NCBI GenBank assembly: GCA_026392465.1
Contig: JAPLCA010000006.1
Span: 45,218-109,217, forward strand
Direction: 5' to 3'
Length of the DNA: 64,000 nucleotides
From: Propionibacteriales bacterium
GTDB lineage: Bacteria; Actinomycetota; Actinomycetes; Propionibacteriales; Nocardioidaceae
The translations under genes and the position numbers were made by a program. Numbering within the stretch: the stretch's first letter is position 1; each line of letters begins with the position of its first letter. The notes below the pieces were generated by a model. That model searched no databases. It had not been told where the DNA came from and saw nothing but the letters and a program-made list of their open reading frames with translations. This document shows positions 52,393 through 60,968 of this stretch, piece by piece.

Positions 52393-53964
52393 TCAGGGCT
52401 TCTTGTCGTCGTTCGCCGGCTTCGCGCCGCCCGGACCCTTGTCGCTCTTCTTCTCGTTGCCGCGGTCCTGCTGCTGAGGCTGCTGGGGCTGCTGCGGGGT
52501 CGGCTGCGTCTGCTGGACCACGGGCGCGACCGCCACGGAGATGGTCACGGTCGAGCCGACCGTCACGCGACCCGTCGGATCCACGACGACGACCGTCCCG
52601 GCCGTCTGGGACGACTCGACGTCCGTCCGCTTCACCGTGAGGCCGAGGTCGCCGAGGGTGGCCGCGACCTCGTCGGCGGGCTGCCCCACCAGGTCTGCCG
52701 GCACCATCATGCGGCCGGACGCCACCTGCAGGGTCACCGGGCCCCTCGTCGGCACGGCGGCGCCCTCCTTCGGGCTCTGGCCGACGACCTCGCCCTCCTT
52801 CGCGTCCGGCTGGTCGACGGTCTCCGTCTTCACCGACCCGCCCACCGCCTCGACGTCCTTCGTCGCGCTGGCGACCGACTGGCCGACGACGTCGGGCACG
52901 GTCTTGTCGCTGTCGGCGAACAAGTCGTCCTTCATGCCGAACAACACCGCGAGGACCGCCAGCGCCGCGACGCCGGCGAACACCGCCATCCCGCGCCGAC
53001 GCCGGTGCGGCTCCTCCGGCGGGACGTCCATAGCGGCGGTGGCGGCGACGGGCGCGAACGCCGACGTCGAGGCCGTCGCGCCGGTCGGACCCAGGGCTCC
53101 CGTCGGCGCGGTCGTCGCACCCGCGTAGGCGGGCAGCACCTCGGTGACGCCGTCGGTGCGACCCTGCACCGCGTCGCGTACCTGCGCCGCGGTCGGACGC
53201 CTCGCCGGGTCCTTCTCGGTCATGGTCGCGACCAGCCGGCGCAGCGGCTCCGGGACGCTGTCGGGAAGCGGTGGCAGCGGGTCGCCCACCTGGGCCAGCG
53301 CGGTCGCCACCGACGTCTCTCGACGGAACGGGGAGGTGCCGGTGAGGCACTGGTAGGCCACGAGGCCGAGCGAGTACACGTCGGAGGCGCCGGTGGCCGT
53401 CAGGCCGCGCGCCTGCTCGGGGCTGATGTAGTCGACCGTGCCCAGCACGTTGCCCGTCTGGGTCAGCGGCTCACGCGACGCGCCGATCGCAATGCCGAAG
53501 TCGACGAGCACCGGCCGCGACCCTGCCGCGAGCACGATGTTGGCGGGCTTGACGTCGCGGTGCACGATGTCGGCGGCGTGGGCGGCCGCGAGCGCGTCAG
53601 CGACACCGCCAAGCAGACGTTCCACGGCATCGGGCGCGAGCGTGCCGCGCTGCTTGAGCACCTCCGAGACGGCCGTCCCCTCGACCAGCTGCATGACGAT
53701 GAACGGGTCGCCGTTCTCGCTCGACTCGTCCTCGCCGACGTCGTAGACGGTCGCGATGCCCGGGTGGTGCAGGCGCCCGGCGGTGCGGCCCTCCTCCTCG
53801 AAGCGGACGCGCGCGGCGGTGTCGTCGCCCACCTGGTCGCCCTTGAGGATCTTCACCGCGACGTCGCGGTGGAGGCGCAGGTCGCGGGCGCGGTGGACCC
53901 GTCCCATGCCACCGGCGCCCAGGAGCTCACCGAGCTCGTAGCGGTCGTTCAAGCGTTCGGCCAT
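52393..53964 (-). CDS. PknB-type Ser/Thr protein kinase with PASTA domains
   Basis: A 523-residue membrane kinase. The cytoplasmic kinase domain (about residues 9-265) has GAGGMGRVHRARD, VAVKIL, catalytic loop HRDVKPANIVLA and DFGIAIGASRE. A Pro/Ala-rich linker precedes one transmembrane helix near 335 (MAVFAGVAALAVLAVLFGM). The extracellular part holds two PASTA repeats (VPDVVGQSVASATKDVEAVG; VPADLVGQPADEVAATLGDL) that in relatives bind peptidoglycan fragments. A Gln-rich and charged tail ends the protein. It is a signalling protein of cell-wall growth or stress. Confidence 0.95.
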   Translation of the reverse strand: MAERLNDRYELGELLGAGGMGRVHRARDLRLHRDVAVKILKGDQVGDDTAARVRFEEEGRTAGRLHHPGIATVYDVGEDESSENGDPFIVMQLVEGTAVSEVLKQRGTLAPDAVERLLGGVADALAAAHAADIVHRDVKPANIVLAAGSRPVLVDFGIAIGASREPLTQTGNVLGTVDYISPEQARGLTATGASDVYSLGLVAYQCLTGTSPFRRETSVATALAQVGDPLPPLPDSVPEPLRRLVATMTEKDPARRPTAAQVRDAVQGRTDGVTEVLPAYAGATTAPTGALGPTGATASTSAFAPVAATAAMDVPPEEPHRRRRGMAVFAGVAALAVLAVLFGMKDDLFADSDKTVPDVVGQSVASATKDVEAVGGSVKTETVDQPDAKEGEVVGQSPKEGAAVPTRGPVTLQVASGRMMVPADLVGQPADEVAATLGDLGLTVKRTDVESSQTAGTVVVVDPTGRVTVGSTVTISVAVAPVVQQTQPTPQQPQQPQQQDRGNEKKSDKGPGGAKPANDDKKP

Positions 53965-54124
53965 TCGACCAGGCTAGAGCCCATCGGCCGAGGGCGCGCG
54001 CGTCGTGGCCACCCCCACACGGGCGTCTCGGAGAACGGCAGGCGTCCTCGTCGGGCTTGAGCACGGGAATCTGACGGAAGCACGGAGAGCACTCCGTGCG
54101 AACGTCAGGAAGCCGGGCCCCGCT

Positions 54125-54154
54125 GGAGATTCCCAGGTCGACCTGGGAATCTCC
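54125..54154. terminator. Perfect 30-bp palindrome after sugar dehydrogenase gene
   Basis: GGAGATTCCCAGGTC is followed directly by its reverse complement, giving 15 paired bases with at most a TCGA loop. It ends 2 bp before the stop codon of the minus-strand lipoprotein gene at 54157, so a terminator for it is likely. It lies 160 bp upstream of the kinase gene start. Confidence 0.75.
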
Positions 54155-54156
54155 GG

Positions 54157-55311
54157 TCAGGCGGGGGCGAGGCGGAGGAGGCGGCCGGAGCCGGCGTCCT
54201 CGAGCAGCCAGATGGAGCCGTCCGGCGCCTGCTCGACGGCTCGGACCCGCTGGCCCTCCACGATCGTCTCGTCCTCTCCAGCGGTCGTGCCGTCGAGGTC
54301 GACGCGGACGAGGGACTCGCCCGACAGCGCGCCGAGGAACGCGTCTCCCTTCCACTCCGGGAACAGGTCGCCGGTGTAGATCAGCAGGCTGCCCGGGGAG
54401 ATCGACGGGGTCCAGCCGGTGCGTGGCGCGACGAACCCGTCGCCCTCGCGGTGGTCGGGGATCTCACCGCCGCCGTAGTCGCTGCCGTTGGACGCCTCGG
54501 GCCAGCCGTAGTTGCCGCCCTTCTCGATGATGTTGAGCTCGTCGCCGCCCTCGGGTCCCATCTCGCTCGACCACAGTGTGCCGTCGTCGGCGAACTCCAG
54601 GCCGAGCGGGTTGCGGTGGCCCCAGCTCCAGATCTGCGCCGACGCCCCGCCCTCGTCCGCCAGCGGGTTGCCGGGCGCCGGCTCGCCGTCGAGCGTGAGC
54701 CGCACGATGGTGCCGAGCGTGTTCGACGTGTCCTGCGCCGGCGTCTTCTGTTGACGGTCGCCGGAGCTGATGAAGAGGTGCTCGCCGTCCGGGTCGAAGG
54801 CGATCCGGTGCGAGAAGTGCCCGTTGCCGGACACCTTCGGCGTCTGTCGCCACACGACCTTGAGGTCCTCGAGCGCCGCCGACCCGTCGCCGGTCGCCAG
54901 CCGCGCGCGGCCGACCACGGCGCCTGTGCCGCCGTCGCCCGCCTCCGCCCAGCTCAGGTAGACCCGCTGGTCGTCCTCGAAGCTCGGCGCGACGACGACG
55001 TCGCCGAGCCCGCCCTGTCCGGCGGCGACGACATCGGGCACGCCCGACACCTCCGTCCGCTCACCCGTCTCGGCGTCGCGCAGGGTCAGCGTGCCGGTGC
55101 GCTCGGTGACGAGCAGGTCGCCCGTCCCGGGCACGAAGGCCATCGCCCAGGGCGTCTCGAAGCGGTCGACCTCCTCCACCTCGAACGGCGGGTTGCCGCT
55201 CGCCGACGTCGCCGGGGTCGAGGCCGGCGAGGCCTCGTCCTGACGGGGTTCGGGGTCCGTGGAGCAGCCCGCCAGGAGGACGGCCGCGAGTCCGAGTCCG
55301 AGAAGCCTCAT
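54157..55311 (-). CDS. PQQ-dependent sugar (sorbosone/glucose) dehydrogenase-like lipoprotein
   Basis: A 384-residue exported beta-propeller of the GSDH family. The lipobox VLLAGCS (Cys about 16) is followed by a Ser/Pro linker and blades such as TPWAMAFVPGTGDLLVTERT, SHRIAFDPDGEHLFISSGDR, and WSWGHRNPLGLEFADDGTLW, SSEMGPEGGDELNIIEKGGN, YGWPEASNG. The catalytic His of the family fits in NGHFSHRIAF. It probably oxidises an aldose at the outer face of the membrane if PQQ is available; many homologues are unproven. Confidence 0.88.
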   Translation of the reverse strand: MRLLGLGLAAVLLAGCSTDPEPRQDEASPASTPATSASGNPPFEVEEVDRFETPWAMAFVPGTGDLLVTERTGTLTLRDAETGERTEVSGVPDVVAAGQGGLGDVVVAPSFEDDQRVYLSWAEAGDGGTGAVVGRARLATGDGSAALEDLKVVWRQTPKVSGNGHFSHRIAFDPDGEHLFISSGDRQQKTPAQDTSNTLGTIVRLTLDGEPAPGNPLADEGGASAQIWSWGHRNPLGLEFADDGTLWSSEMGPEGGDELNIIEKGGNYGWPEASNGSDYGGGEIPDHREGDGFVAPRTGWTPSISPGSLLIYTGDLFPEWKGDAFLGALSGESLVRVDLDGTTAGEDETIVEGQRVRAVEQAPDGSIWLLEDAGSGRLLRLAPA

Positions 55312-55406
55312 GTGTCGAGTGTCACCGAGCGCCCCAAGCCCCGCAGGTCGAGAAGACGAGGGCCCGACCGGATGCCGCGACCGGCAACCAGTGCCACCGT
55401 GGGGTC

Positions 55407-55850
55407 ATGAGCAGCGACCGACAGGACCGTCCCGCCACCCGCCACCGCCGACCCGACGGCGTCTCCGACGACACCGTCGAGGCACTCGGCAAGCTCAGCG
55501 AGGCCCTGGAGGCCGTCGAGGAGGCACGCGGTTCGCTCTATGCCTTCCACCGGCTGTCCGGGCACGCCGACCTGCAGGCTGGCGAGGCCGCCGACCTGCT
55601 GCGCGAGGCCGGCCACAGCGACCTCGCCGACCGGATCGAGACCGAGCTGGTCGGCCGCAACGTCATCGAGGGACGCTGGACGTTCCAGCTCGTCGAGGAG
55701 TACGACGAGGGCTACTACGCGACCTTCAAGGACCTCGAGCGCACCGCCCGCGACAGCCTGGTCGACGGCCGACCCCACCTGTTCGAGGCGGAGATGAAGG
55801 AGGACCGGCGCACCCACGGTCGCCGTCACCACGAGGCGACGCCGGGCTGA
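55407..55850 (+). CDS. Conserved actinobacterial hypothetical protein (147 residues)
   Basis: Soluble, mostly helical: EALGKLSEALEAVEEARGSL, YAFHRLSGHADLQAGEAADL, ADRIETELVGRNVIEGRWTF, QLVEEYDEGYYATFKDLERT. I recall similar proteins of unknown function in many actinobacteria, often beginning with the GxLYxFHxLxGHAD motif. ATG 55407 (MSSDRQDRPATRHRRP). It is convergent with the spermidine-synthase-like gene, 10 bp apart. Confidence 0.7.
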   Translation: MSSDRQDRPATRHRRPDGVSDDTVEALGKLSEALEAVEEARGSLYAFHRLSGHADLQAGEAADLLREAGHSDLADRIETELVGRNVIEGRWTFQLVEEYDEGYYATFKDLERTARDSLVDGRPHLFEAEMKEDRRTHGRRHHEATPG

Positions 55851-55860
55851 GCGAGACTGC

Positions 55861-56556
55861 TCAGGTGCGCGTGCCGACGTAGATCGTCGCGCTCGACGTG
55901 CCCCCGGTGAGCGGGTTGTCGAACGTCACCACGTGGGCCTCGGCCGTCGCGAAGGCCTGACGCATCACGTCGACGAACGCGTCGTCCGGCGGCTCGTCGG
56001 ACCACAGCCCGAACACCCCGTCGTCGGTGAGCATCCGCGCTGCCGCACGCTGCCCCTCGACGGTGTAGAAGTCGCCGTGGTCGGTGCGCAGCAGCCAGTC
56101 GGGCGCGTGGTCGATGTCGACGAGCAGCACGTCGACCGGCTGTCCCAGACGACCCGTGCGCACGAGGTCGAAGAAGTCGTCGCGCACCAGGGTGGTGCGG
56201 GGGTCCGACGCCAGCCCACGCGTGTCGTCGAACAGCTCCTCGCGGTGCCAACGGATCACTGCGTCGAGCGCGTCGACGACGACGAGCTCGGTGACCCGGT
56301 CGTCGCGCAGCGCCTCGAAGGCGGTGTAGCCGAGACCGAGCCGACCGACCATCACCCGCAGCGACGAGCCCGCGGCCTCACGCAGCCCGAGCTCGGCGAG
56401 CGCCCGCTCGCTCACCGTGAACTGGCTCGACATCAGGTAGTCCTCGCCGAGCTTGACCTCGTGCACCTCACGCTGCGTCGCCAGGTCGAACCGGCGACGC
56501 AGCACCACCAGGCCCCACGGCGTGTCCGCCCAGTCGAGCTCCTCGAACCTCGCCAT
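55861..56556 (-). CDS. Spermidine-synthase-like methyltransferase-fold protein
   Basis: A 231-residue protein with a Rossmann fold resembling the spermidine synthase/SAM-methyltransferase superfamily: SSLRVMVGRLGLGYTAFEAL, VTELVVVDALDAVIRWHREE, DFFDLV, VDVLLVDIDHAPDWLL. The glycine-rich loop is GRLGLG. Whether it makes polyamines or methylates is unclear; several residues of true spermidine synthases cannot be recognised. ATG 56556 (MARFEELDWADTPWGL) is chosen over a longer frame lacking similarity. It is divergent from the release factor gene, 61 bp apart. Confidence 0.75.
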   Translation of the reverse strand: MARFEELDWADTPWGLVVLRRRFDLATQREVHEVKLGEDYLMSSQFTVSERALAELGLREAAGSSLRVMVGRLGLGYTAFEALRDDRVTELVVVDALDAVIRWHREELFDDTRGLASDPRTTLVRDDFFDLVRTGRLGQPVDVLLVDIDHAPDWLLRTDHGDFYTVEGQRAAARMLTDDGVFGLWSDEPPDDAFVDVMRQAFATAEAHVVTFDNPLTGGTSSATIYVGTRT

Positions 56557-56617
56557 CGTCGCCCCTTCGCCTTGGCTCGCTCCCGGCCCGACGGTAGCCG
56601 CCGGTAAGGTCGGGTCG

Positions 56618-58219
56618 ATGTCCTCCCCCACCGTGCTCGCCGAGGCCGCCCGCCGTCGCACCTTCGCCGTCATCTCCCACCCCGACGCCGGCAAGTCGAC
56701 GCTCACCGAGGCGCTGGCCCTGCACGCACGCGTGATCTCCGAGGCCGGCGCCACGCACGGCAAGGCCGGCCGCCGCGCCACCGTCTCGGACTGGATGGAG
56801 ATGGAGAAGGAGCGCGGCATCTCGATCTCGTCCACGGCGTTGCAGTTCGAGCACCGCGGCCACGTCGTCAACCTGGTCGACACCCCCGGCCACGCGGACT
56901 TCTCCGAGGACACGTACCGCGTGCTCAGCGCGGTCGACTTCGCCGTCATGCTGCTCGACGGCGCGAAGGGCCTGGAGCCGCAGACGCTCAAGCTGTTCGA
57001 CGTCTGCCACCGCAGCGGCATCCCGGTGATCACCGTGGTCAACAAGTGGGACCGTCCCGGGCTCGACCCGCTCGAGCTGCTCGACCAGATCCAGCAGCGC
57101 ATCGACATCCGTCCCACGCCGCTCACGTGGCCGATCGGCATCGCAGGCGACTTCCGCGGCGTCCTCGACCGTCGGCTCGGGCACGCGGTCGAGTACGAGC
57201 GCACGTCGGGCGGCGCCACCATCGCCGGCGAGACCGTGCACTCCCCCGACGACGCGGCGACCGTCTTCGGCGACGCCTGGGAGGAGGCGGTCGGCGGGCA
57301 CGAGCTGCTCGCCGCCGACGGCGCCGACCACGACCCCGAGGAGTTCCTCGCGGGACGCACCACCCCCGTGCTCTTCGCGGCGGCGGCACTGAACTTCGGC
57401 GTCACGCAGCTGCTCGACACGATGCTCGAGCTGGCTCCCGCACCACGCCCCCGCCTCGACGCCCAGGGCGAGCCGCGCGCCGTCGACTCCCCCTTCAGCG
57501 CGTTCGTGTTCAAGATCCAGGCGGGCATGAACACCGCCCACCGCGACCACGTCGCCTTCGCCCGTATCTGCTCGGGCGTCTTCGAGCGCGGCGAGGTCGT
57601 GCAGCACACCCAGGGCGGGCGACCGTTCGCGACCAAGTACGCGCAGAACCTCTTCGGCCGCGACCGCGAGACCACCGACCTCGCCTACCCCGGCGACGTG
57701 ATCGGCCTGGTCAACGCCTCCCAGCTCGGCATCGGCGACACCCTCTACCTCGGCCCGAAGGTCGAGTACCCGCCGATCCCGCAGTTCGCGCCCGAGCACT
57801 TCGCGACGATCAGCGCCCGCGACACGTCGCGGTTCAAGCAGTTCCGGCGAGGCATCGAGCAGCTCGACCGCGAAGGCGTCGTGCAGGTGCTGCGCTCGAC
57901 ACTGCGCGGCGACCAGTCGCCGGTGCTCGCCGCCGTCGGGCCGATGCAGTTCGAGGTGGTCACCGACCGGCTGCAGCGCGAGTTCAACGCCGAGACCCGT
58001 CTCGACTTCCTCCCCTACTCGCTGGCCCGACGCATCCAGCCGGCCGACCGCGAGGCGCTCGCCGGCATCAACGGCGTCGAGACGTTCGAGCGCAGCGACG
58101 GCACCGCGCTCGCGGTGTTCAGCGACCGCTGGCGCCTGCAGTTCGTCTCGCGCCAGCACCCCGACATCACGTTCGAGTCGCTGTCGGCCGACGTCGACGA
58201 CCGCGCACCTCTGTCCTGA
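56618..58219 (+). CDS. prfC: Peptide chain release factor 3
   Basis: A 533-residue translational GTPase that recycles release factors 1 and 2 from the ribosome. The GTPase motifs are VISHPDAGKSTLTEAL (G1), DTPGHADFSEDTYRVL (G3) and TVVNKWDRPG (G4), with the switch region GISISSTALQFEHRGH. Domain II and the C-terminal EF-G-like part follow (IGDTLYLGPKVEYPPIPQFA). ATG 56618 (MSSPTVLAEAARRRTFAVIS) begins the family N-terminus; a longer frame overlaps the divergent gene. A standard chromosomal housekeeping gene. Confidence 0.97.
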   Translation: MSSPTVLAEAARRRTFAVISHPDAGKSTLTEALALHARVISEAGATHGKAGRRATVSDWMEMEKERGISISSTALQFEHRGHVVNLVDTPGHADFSEDTYRVLSAVDFAVMLLDGAKGLEPQTLKLFDVCHRSGIPVITVVNKWDRPGLDPLELLDQIQQRIDIRPTPLTWPIGIAGDFRGVLDRRLGHAVEYERTSGGATIAGETVHSPDDAATVFGDAWEEAVGGHELLAADGADHDPEEFLAGRTTPVLFAAAALNFGVTQLLDTMLELAPAPRPRLDAQGEPRAVDSPFSAFVFKIQAGMNTAHRDHVAFARICSGVFERGEVVQHTQGGRPFATKYAQNLFGRDRETTDLAYPGDVIGLVNASQLGIGDTLYLGPKVEYPPIPQFAPEHFATISARDTSRFKQFRRGIEQLDREGVVQVLRSTLRGDQSPVLAAVGPMQFEVVTDRLQREFNAETRLDFLPYSLARRIQPADREALAGINGVETFERSDGTALAVFSDRWRLQFVSRQHPDITFESLSADVDDRAPLS

Positions 58220-58241
58220 GGAGCACCCCCGGCGCGTCCGC

Positions 58242-58844
58242 TCAGGAGCGCAGTCGCCACGCCGGCCACCGGTGCGGCTCGTCAGGGAGCTCGGTGGGGA
58301 ACGGTGCCTTGTGGTTCCACCAGCCGCCGTCGTGCCCGAGGGGGCCCTCGATCCGTTGGTGGATCGTCCAGGCGGCGCTCCCGTCGCGCGCCGGGACCTC
58401 GCGCCACTCGCTCAGACGCCCCTCGACGATCGACAGCACCGTGTGCTCCAGATGGTCGAGGAGGTCTGCCACGTCGTCGTCGCACGCGTCGCAGCCGCAG
58501 TCGGGCCAGCTGTCCTCGAAGCGGAAGCCCGCTGCGACCTTCGCGTCCGGCAGCGGTCCGCCACCGATCTGCGGCCGCAGCACGGCTCCCCCACCGGGCG
58601 GGGTGAGCACCGTCGTCGGTCGACCGTCGACCACGTCGTCGCGCCGCTCCACCTCGTAGGTGACCACCAGGTGCTCGAGCAGCGCGCGGGCCACCACGAC
58701 GACCGGTACGAACCGCTCGGGGTGGGTGCAGCGGCTGTAGGCCTCCTCGGGCGGGTCGCCCCGCAGGGTGCCGTAGGGCACCGGACGCCCCTCGTCGTCG
58801 AGGAACGTCGCGATCTCGACGTCGGGCCTGCGGTACGCGCTCAC
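58242..58844 (-). CDS. Conserved hypothetical protein (about 200 residues, DUF6226-like)
   Basis: Soluble protein with a conserved mid-region CTHPERFVPVVVVARALLEH, VDGRPTTVLTPPGGGAVL, and a Cys/Asp-rich segment DCGCDACDDDVADLLDHLEH. It ends in a Trp-rich tail (GGWWNHKAPF). This fits a family of actinobacterial proteins of unknown function that I recall as DUF6226. I prefer GTG 58844 (VSAYRRPDVEIATFLDDEGR) with AGGA 9 bp upstream; GTG 58862 would add six residues. Confidence 0.7.
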   Translation of the reverse strand: MSAYRRPDVEIATFLDDEGRPVPYGTLRGDPPEEAYSRCTHPERFVPVVVVARALLEHLVVTYEVERRDDVVDGRPTTVLTPPGGGAVLRPQIGGGPLPDAKVAAGFRFEDSWPDCGCDACDDDVADLLDHLEHTVLSIVEGRLSEWREVPARDGSAAWTIHQRIEGPLGHDGGWWNHKAPFPTELPDEPHRWPAWRLRS

Positions 58845-58934
58845 GGTCGCCGATCCTGGCACGGCCCCCGTCCGACGAGCACCCGATTTTCATGCAGGCC
58901 CGGGCCCTCGGTCCCGCCTACACCGCCGGGTTCC

Positions 58935-58952
58935 GAGGACCTTGGTCCCTAG
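58935..58952. promoter_or_regulatory. DosR/DevR-like box (GAGGACCTTGGTCCCTAG)
   Basis: The element resembles the hypoxia-responsive DosR consensus (GGGAC-TTT-GNCCC): GGACC and GGTCC half-sites flank TT. It lies in the 282-bp gene-free stretch 58845-59126, which also holds an 11-bp hairpin (GGTCGGCGCGG/CCGCGCCGACC). No gene immediately follows in a clear orientation, so its target is uncertain. Confidence 0.3.
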
Positions 58953-59126
58953 GGGGCGGGGCTCGTCGTCCGTAGCCTGGTCCACGACACGCGGCGGGTC
59001 GGGCGGTGTCTCGAAGCCAGGGGTCGAGACAGCGCGCGGTCGGCGCGGATCCGAGACCGCGCCGACCGTCGCCCCGCCCGGGCGTCGCCCAGGTCGGGCA
59101 GTCGCGTCAAGGACGCGACGCCGGGT

Positions 59127-59585
59127 TCAGGGTCGCTCGACCTCGCCGCGCCACGCACCCGTCGGCTCCCCGCCGCGGCGCTCGATGAACTCCTTGAAGC
59201 GCTCAAGGTCGCCGCGGGTGCGGCGGTCGAGCAGGCCCGCCTTGTCGGCGATCTGCTCGACGAAGCCGTCGGGGTCGACGTCCATCTGCACCGTCACGCG
59301 CGTGGTCTGGTCCGACAGCCGGTGGAACGTGACGACGCCTGCGTGCTGGGGTCCGCTGTCGGACGTCCAGGCGACCCGCTCGTCGGGGTGCTGCTCGGTG
59401 ACCGTCGCGTCGAACTCGCGCGTGACCGGGCCGACCTGGACCACCCAGTGCAGGTGCGTGTCGTCGATCTGGTCGATGCGCTCGACGCCCTCCATGAAGG
59501 CGGGAAAGTCCTCGAACTGGGTCCACTGGTCGTACGCGGTGCGCACGTCGACATCGACGTCGACGGACTCGGTGATCGTGCTCAT
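59127..59585 (-). CDS. SRPBCC/polyketide-cyclase-like lipid-binding protein
   Basis: A 152-residue START-like fold protein: TITESVDVDVDVRTAYDQWT, QFEDFPAFMEGVERIDQIDD, HLHWVVQVGPVTREFDATVT, TTRVTVQMDVDPDGFVEQIA. The FEDFPxFM motif is typical of the stress-related cyclase/dehydrase family. It may bind a hydrophobic ligand in the cytoplasm. ATG 59585. It lies downstream of the small membrane-protein gene on the same strand, with a terminator between. Confidence 0.8.
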   Translation of the reverse strand: MSTITESVDVDVDVRTAYDQWTQFEDFPAFMEGVERIDQIDDTHLHWVVQVGPVTREFDATVTEQHPDERVAWTSDSGPQHAGVVTFHRLSDQTTRVTVQMDVDPDGFVEQIADKAGLLDRRTRGDLERFKEFIERRGGEPTGAWRGEVERP

Positions 59586-59626
59586 GGGCTGTCCTCTCGC
59601 AGAAGGCTGTACCCCTCTGGACTACC

Positions 59627-59660
59627 CGTCCCGTGCGCCGTCGAAACGGCGCACGGGACG
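59627..59660. terminator. Strong hairpin terminator
   Basis: 15-bp perfect arms CGTCCCGTGCGCCGT (59627-59641) and ACGGCGCACGGGACG (59646-59660) enclose the tetraloop CGAA. It lies just past the stop (59665) of the small membrane-protein gene on the minus strand. Confidence 0.9.
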
Positions 59661-59664
59661 CGGA

Positions 59665-59811
59665 TCAGCTCAGGATGCTGACGCCTCCAGGACCGACGAG
59701 CAGCGCGACGACGATCAGCACCGCGCCCCACAGGATGTCGCCGCGGATGATGCGCAGCACGCCGAAGATGCCGATGACGACCGCGGCGATCCACAGGATG
59801 GTGTCCCACAT
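59665..59811 (-). CDS. Small membrane protein (48 residues, GPGG motif)
   Basis: Two hydrophobic stretches, MWDTILWIAAVVIGIFGVLR and ILWGAVLIVVALLVG, joined by a short basic/acidic turn (IIRGD). The tail GPGGVSIL is common in small actinobacterial membrane proteins with a GPGG motif. ATG 59811, with GGAGGGAG upstream. Often found near stress-response genes; function unknown. Confidence 0.75.
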   Translation of the reverse strand: MWDTILWIAAVVIGIFGVLRIIRGDILWGAVLIVVALLVGPGGVSILS

Positions 59812-59932
59812 GATGGTGCTCCCTCCCGCCGGCCCCGGGTGGGCCGAACGTCCCGCCACCGTAGGACCGCGCCGCCCGACCCGCACCTGGAGCGCGGTCC
59901 GCTCCTCCGGTGACGGGTGGGAGGATGAGCGG

Positions 59933-60967
59933 ATGCGCGCCATCGTCCTCGACGCCGTCCGCGCGGACCCCCAGGTCCGCGACGTCCCCGCCCCCTCGGC
60001 GCCGCCCGGTGGCGTCGTCGTGGAGGTCCGCGCGACCGGCCTGTGCCGGAGCGACTGGCACGCCTGGGCCGGGCACGAGGACCTCGCCTTCCCGCACGTC
60101 CCCGGGCACGAGCTGGCGGGCGTGGTCTCCGAGGTCGGCGCTGGCGTCACCCGGTGGGCCGTGGGCGACCGCGTGACCACACCCTTCGTGTGCGGCTGCG
60201 GTCGCTGCTCGTGGTGCCGCGGCGGAGACGCGCAGGTCTGCCCCGACCAGCAGCAGCCCGGGTTCACGCACTGGGGCTCGTTCGCGCAGCACGTCGCGCT
60301 CCACGCGGCCGACACCAACCTCGTGGCCGTCCCCGACGACGTCGAGCTGGCCACCGCGGCAGCGCTCGGCTGCCGGTTCGCGACCGCCTACCGGGCTCTG
60401 GTGGCGCGGGCGCGCGTCGTCGCCGACGAGTGGGTCGTGGTCGTCGGCGCGGGCGGTGTCGGGCTCAGCGCGGTGATGATCGCCCACGCGCTCGGTGCCC
60501 GGGTGGTCGCCGTCGACCGCACCACCGCGGCGCTCGACGTCGCACGTCGGCTCGGTGCCGACCACACGCTGCTCGCCGGCGACGACGTCGAGAGCGCCGT
60601 CTTCGAGCTCACCGGCGGAGGCGCCCACGTCTCGGTCGACGCCGTGGGAAGCGAGGCGACGAGTGCCACGGCCCTGCTGAGCCTGCGCCGACGTGGCCGT
60701 CTCGTGCAGGTGGGCCTGCTGCCCGGGGTGGAGGGACACCCCCGGGTGCCGATGGAACGCGCAATCGCCTGGGAGCTCGACCTGCTCGGGAGCCACGGCA
60801 TGGCCGCCCGCGACTACCCCGAGATGATGGCGCTGGTCGCCGACGGGCGCCTACGTCCGGACCTGCTGCTCGAGCGCACCGTCGACCTCGACACCGCGGC
60901 CCGCCTCCTGCCGACCTTCGACACCGCCACCGTCGCGGGCCTGACGATCATCGACCCCTGGCGCTGA
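59933..60967 (+). CDS. Zinc-dependent alcohol dehydrogenase
   Basis: A 344-residue medium-chain dehydrogenase. Catalytic zinc ligands are in GLCRSDWHAW and PHVPGHELAGVVSEVGAGV. The structural zinc loop is CGCGRCSWCRGGDAQVC (four Cys), and the NAD(P)-binding motif is VVVVGAGGVGLSAVMIAHAL. It oxidises or reduces an alcohol/aldehyde; substrate unknown. ATG 59933 (MRAIVLDAVRADPQVRDV). Its stop is 2 bp from the convergent gene. Confidence 0.93.
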   Translation: MRAIVLDAVRADPQVRDVPAPSAPPGGVVVEVRATGLCRSDWHAWAGHEDLAFPHVPGHELAGVVSEVGAGVTRWAVGDRVTTPFVCGCGRCSWCRGGDAQVCPDQQQPGFTHWGSFAQHVALHAADTNLVAVPDDVELATAAALGCRFATAYRALVARARVVADEWVVVVGAGGVGLSAVMIAHALGARVVAVDRTTAALDVARRLGADHTLLAGDDVESAVFELTGGGAHVSVDAVGSEATSATALLSLRRRGRLVQVGLLPGVEGHPRVPMERAIAWELDLLGSHGMAARDYPEMMALVADGRLRPDLLLERTVDLDTAARLLPTFDTATVAGLTIIDPWR

Positions 60968-60968
60968 G

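Noticed and set aside
56468..58159. 563-residue minus-strand frame across prfC
   Set aside because: Exactly opposite the release factor gene with typical shadow composition (Val/Arg/Gly/Glu-rich) and no motifs.
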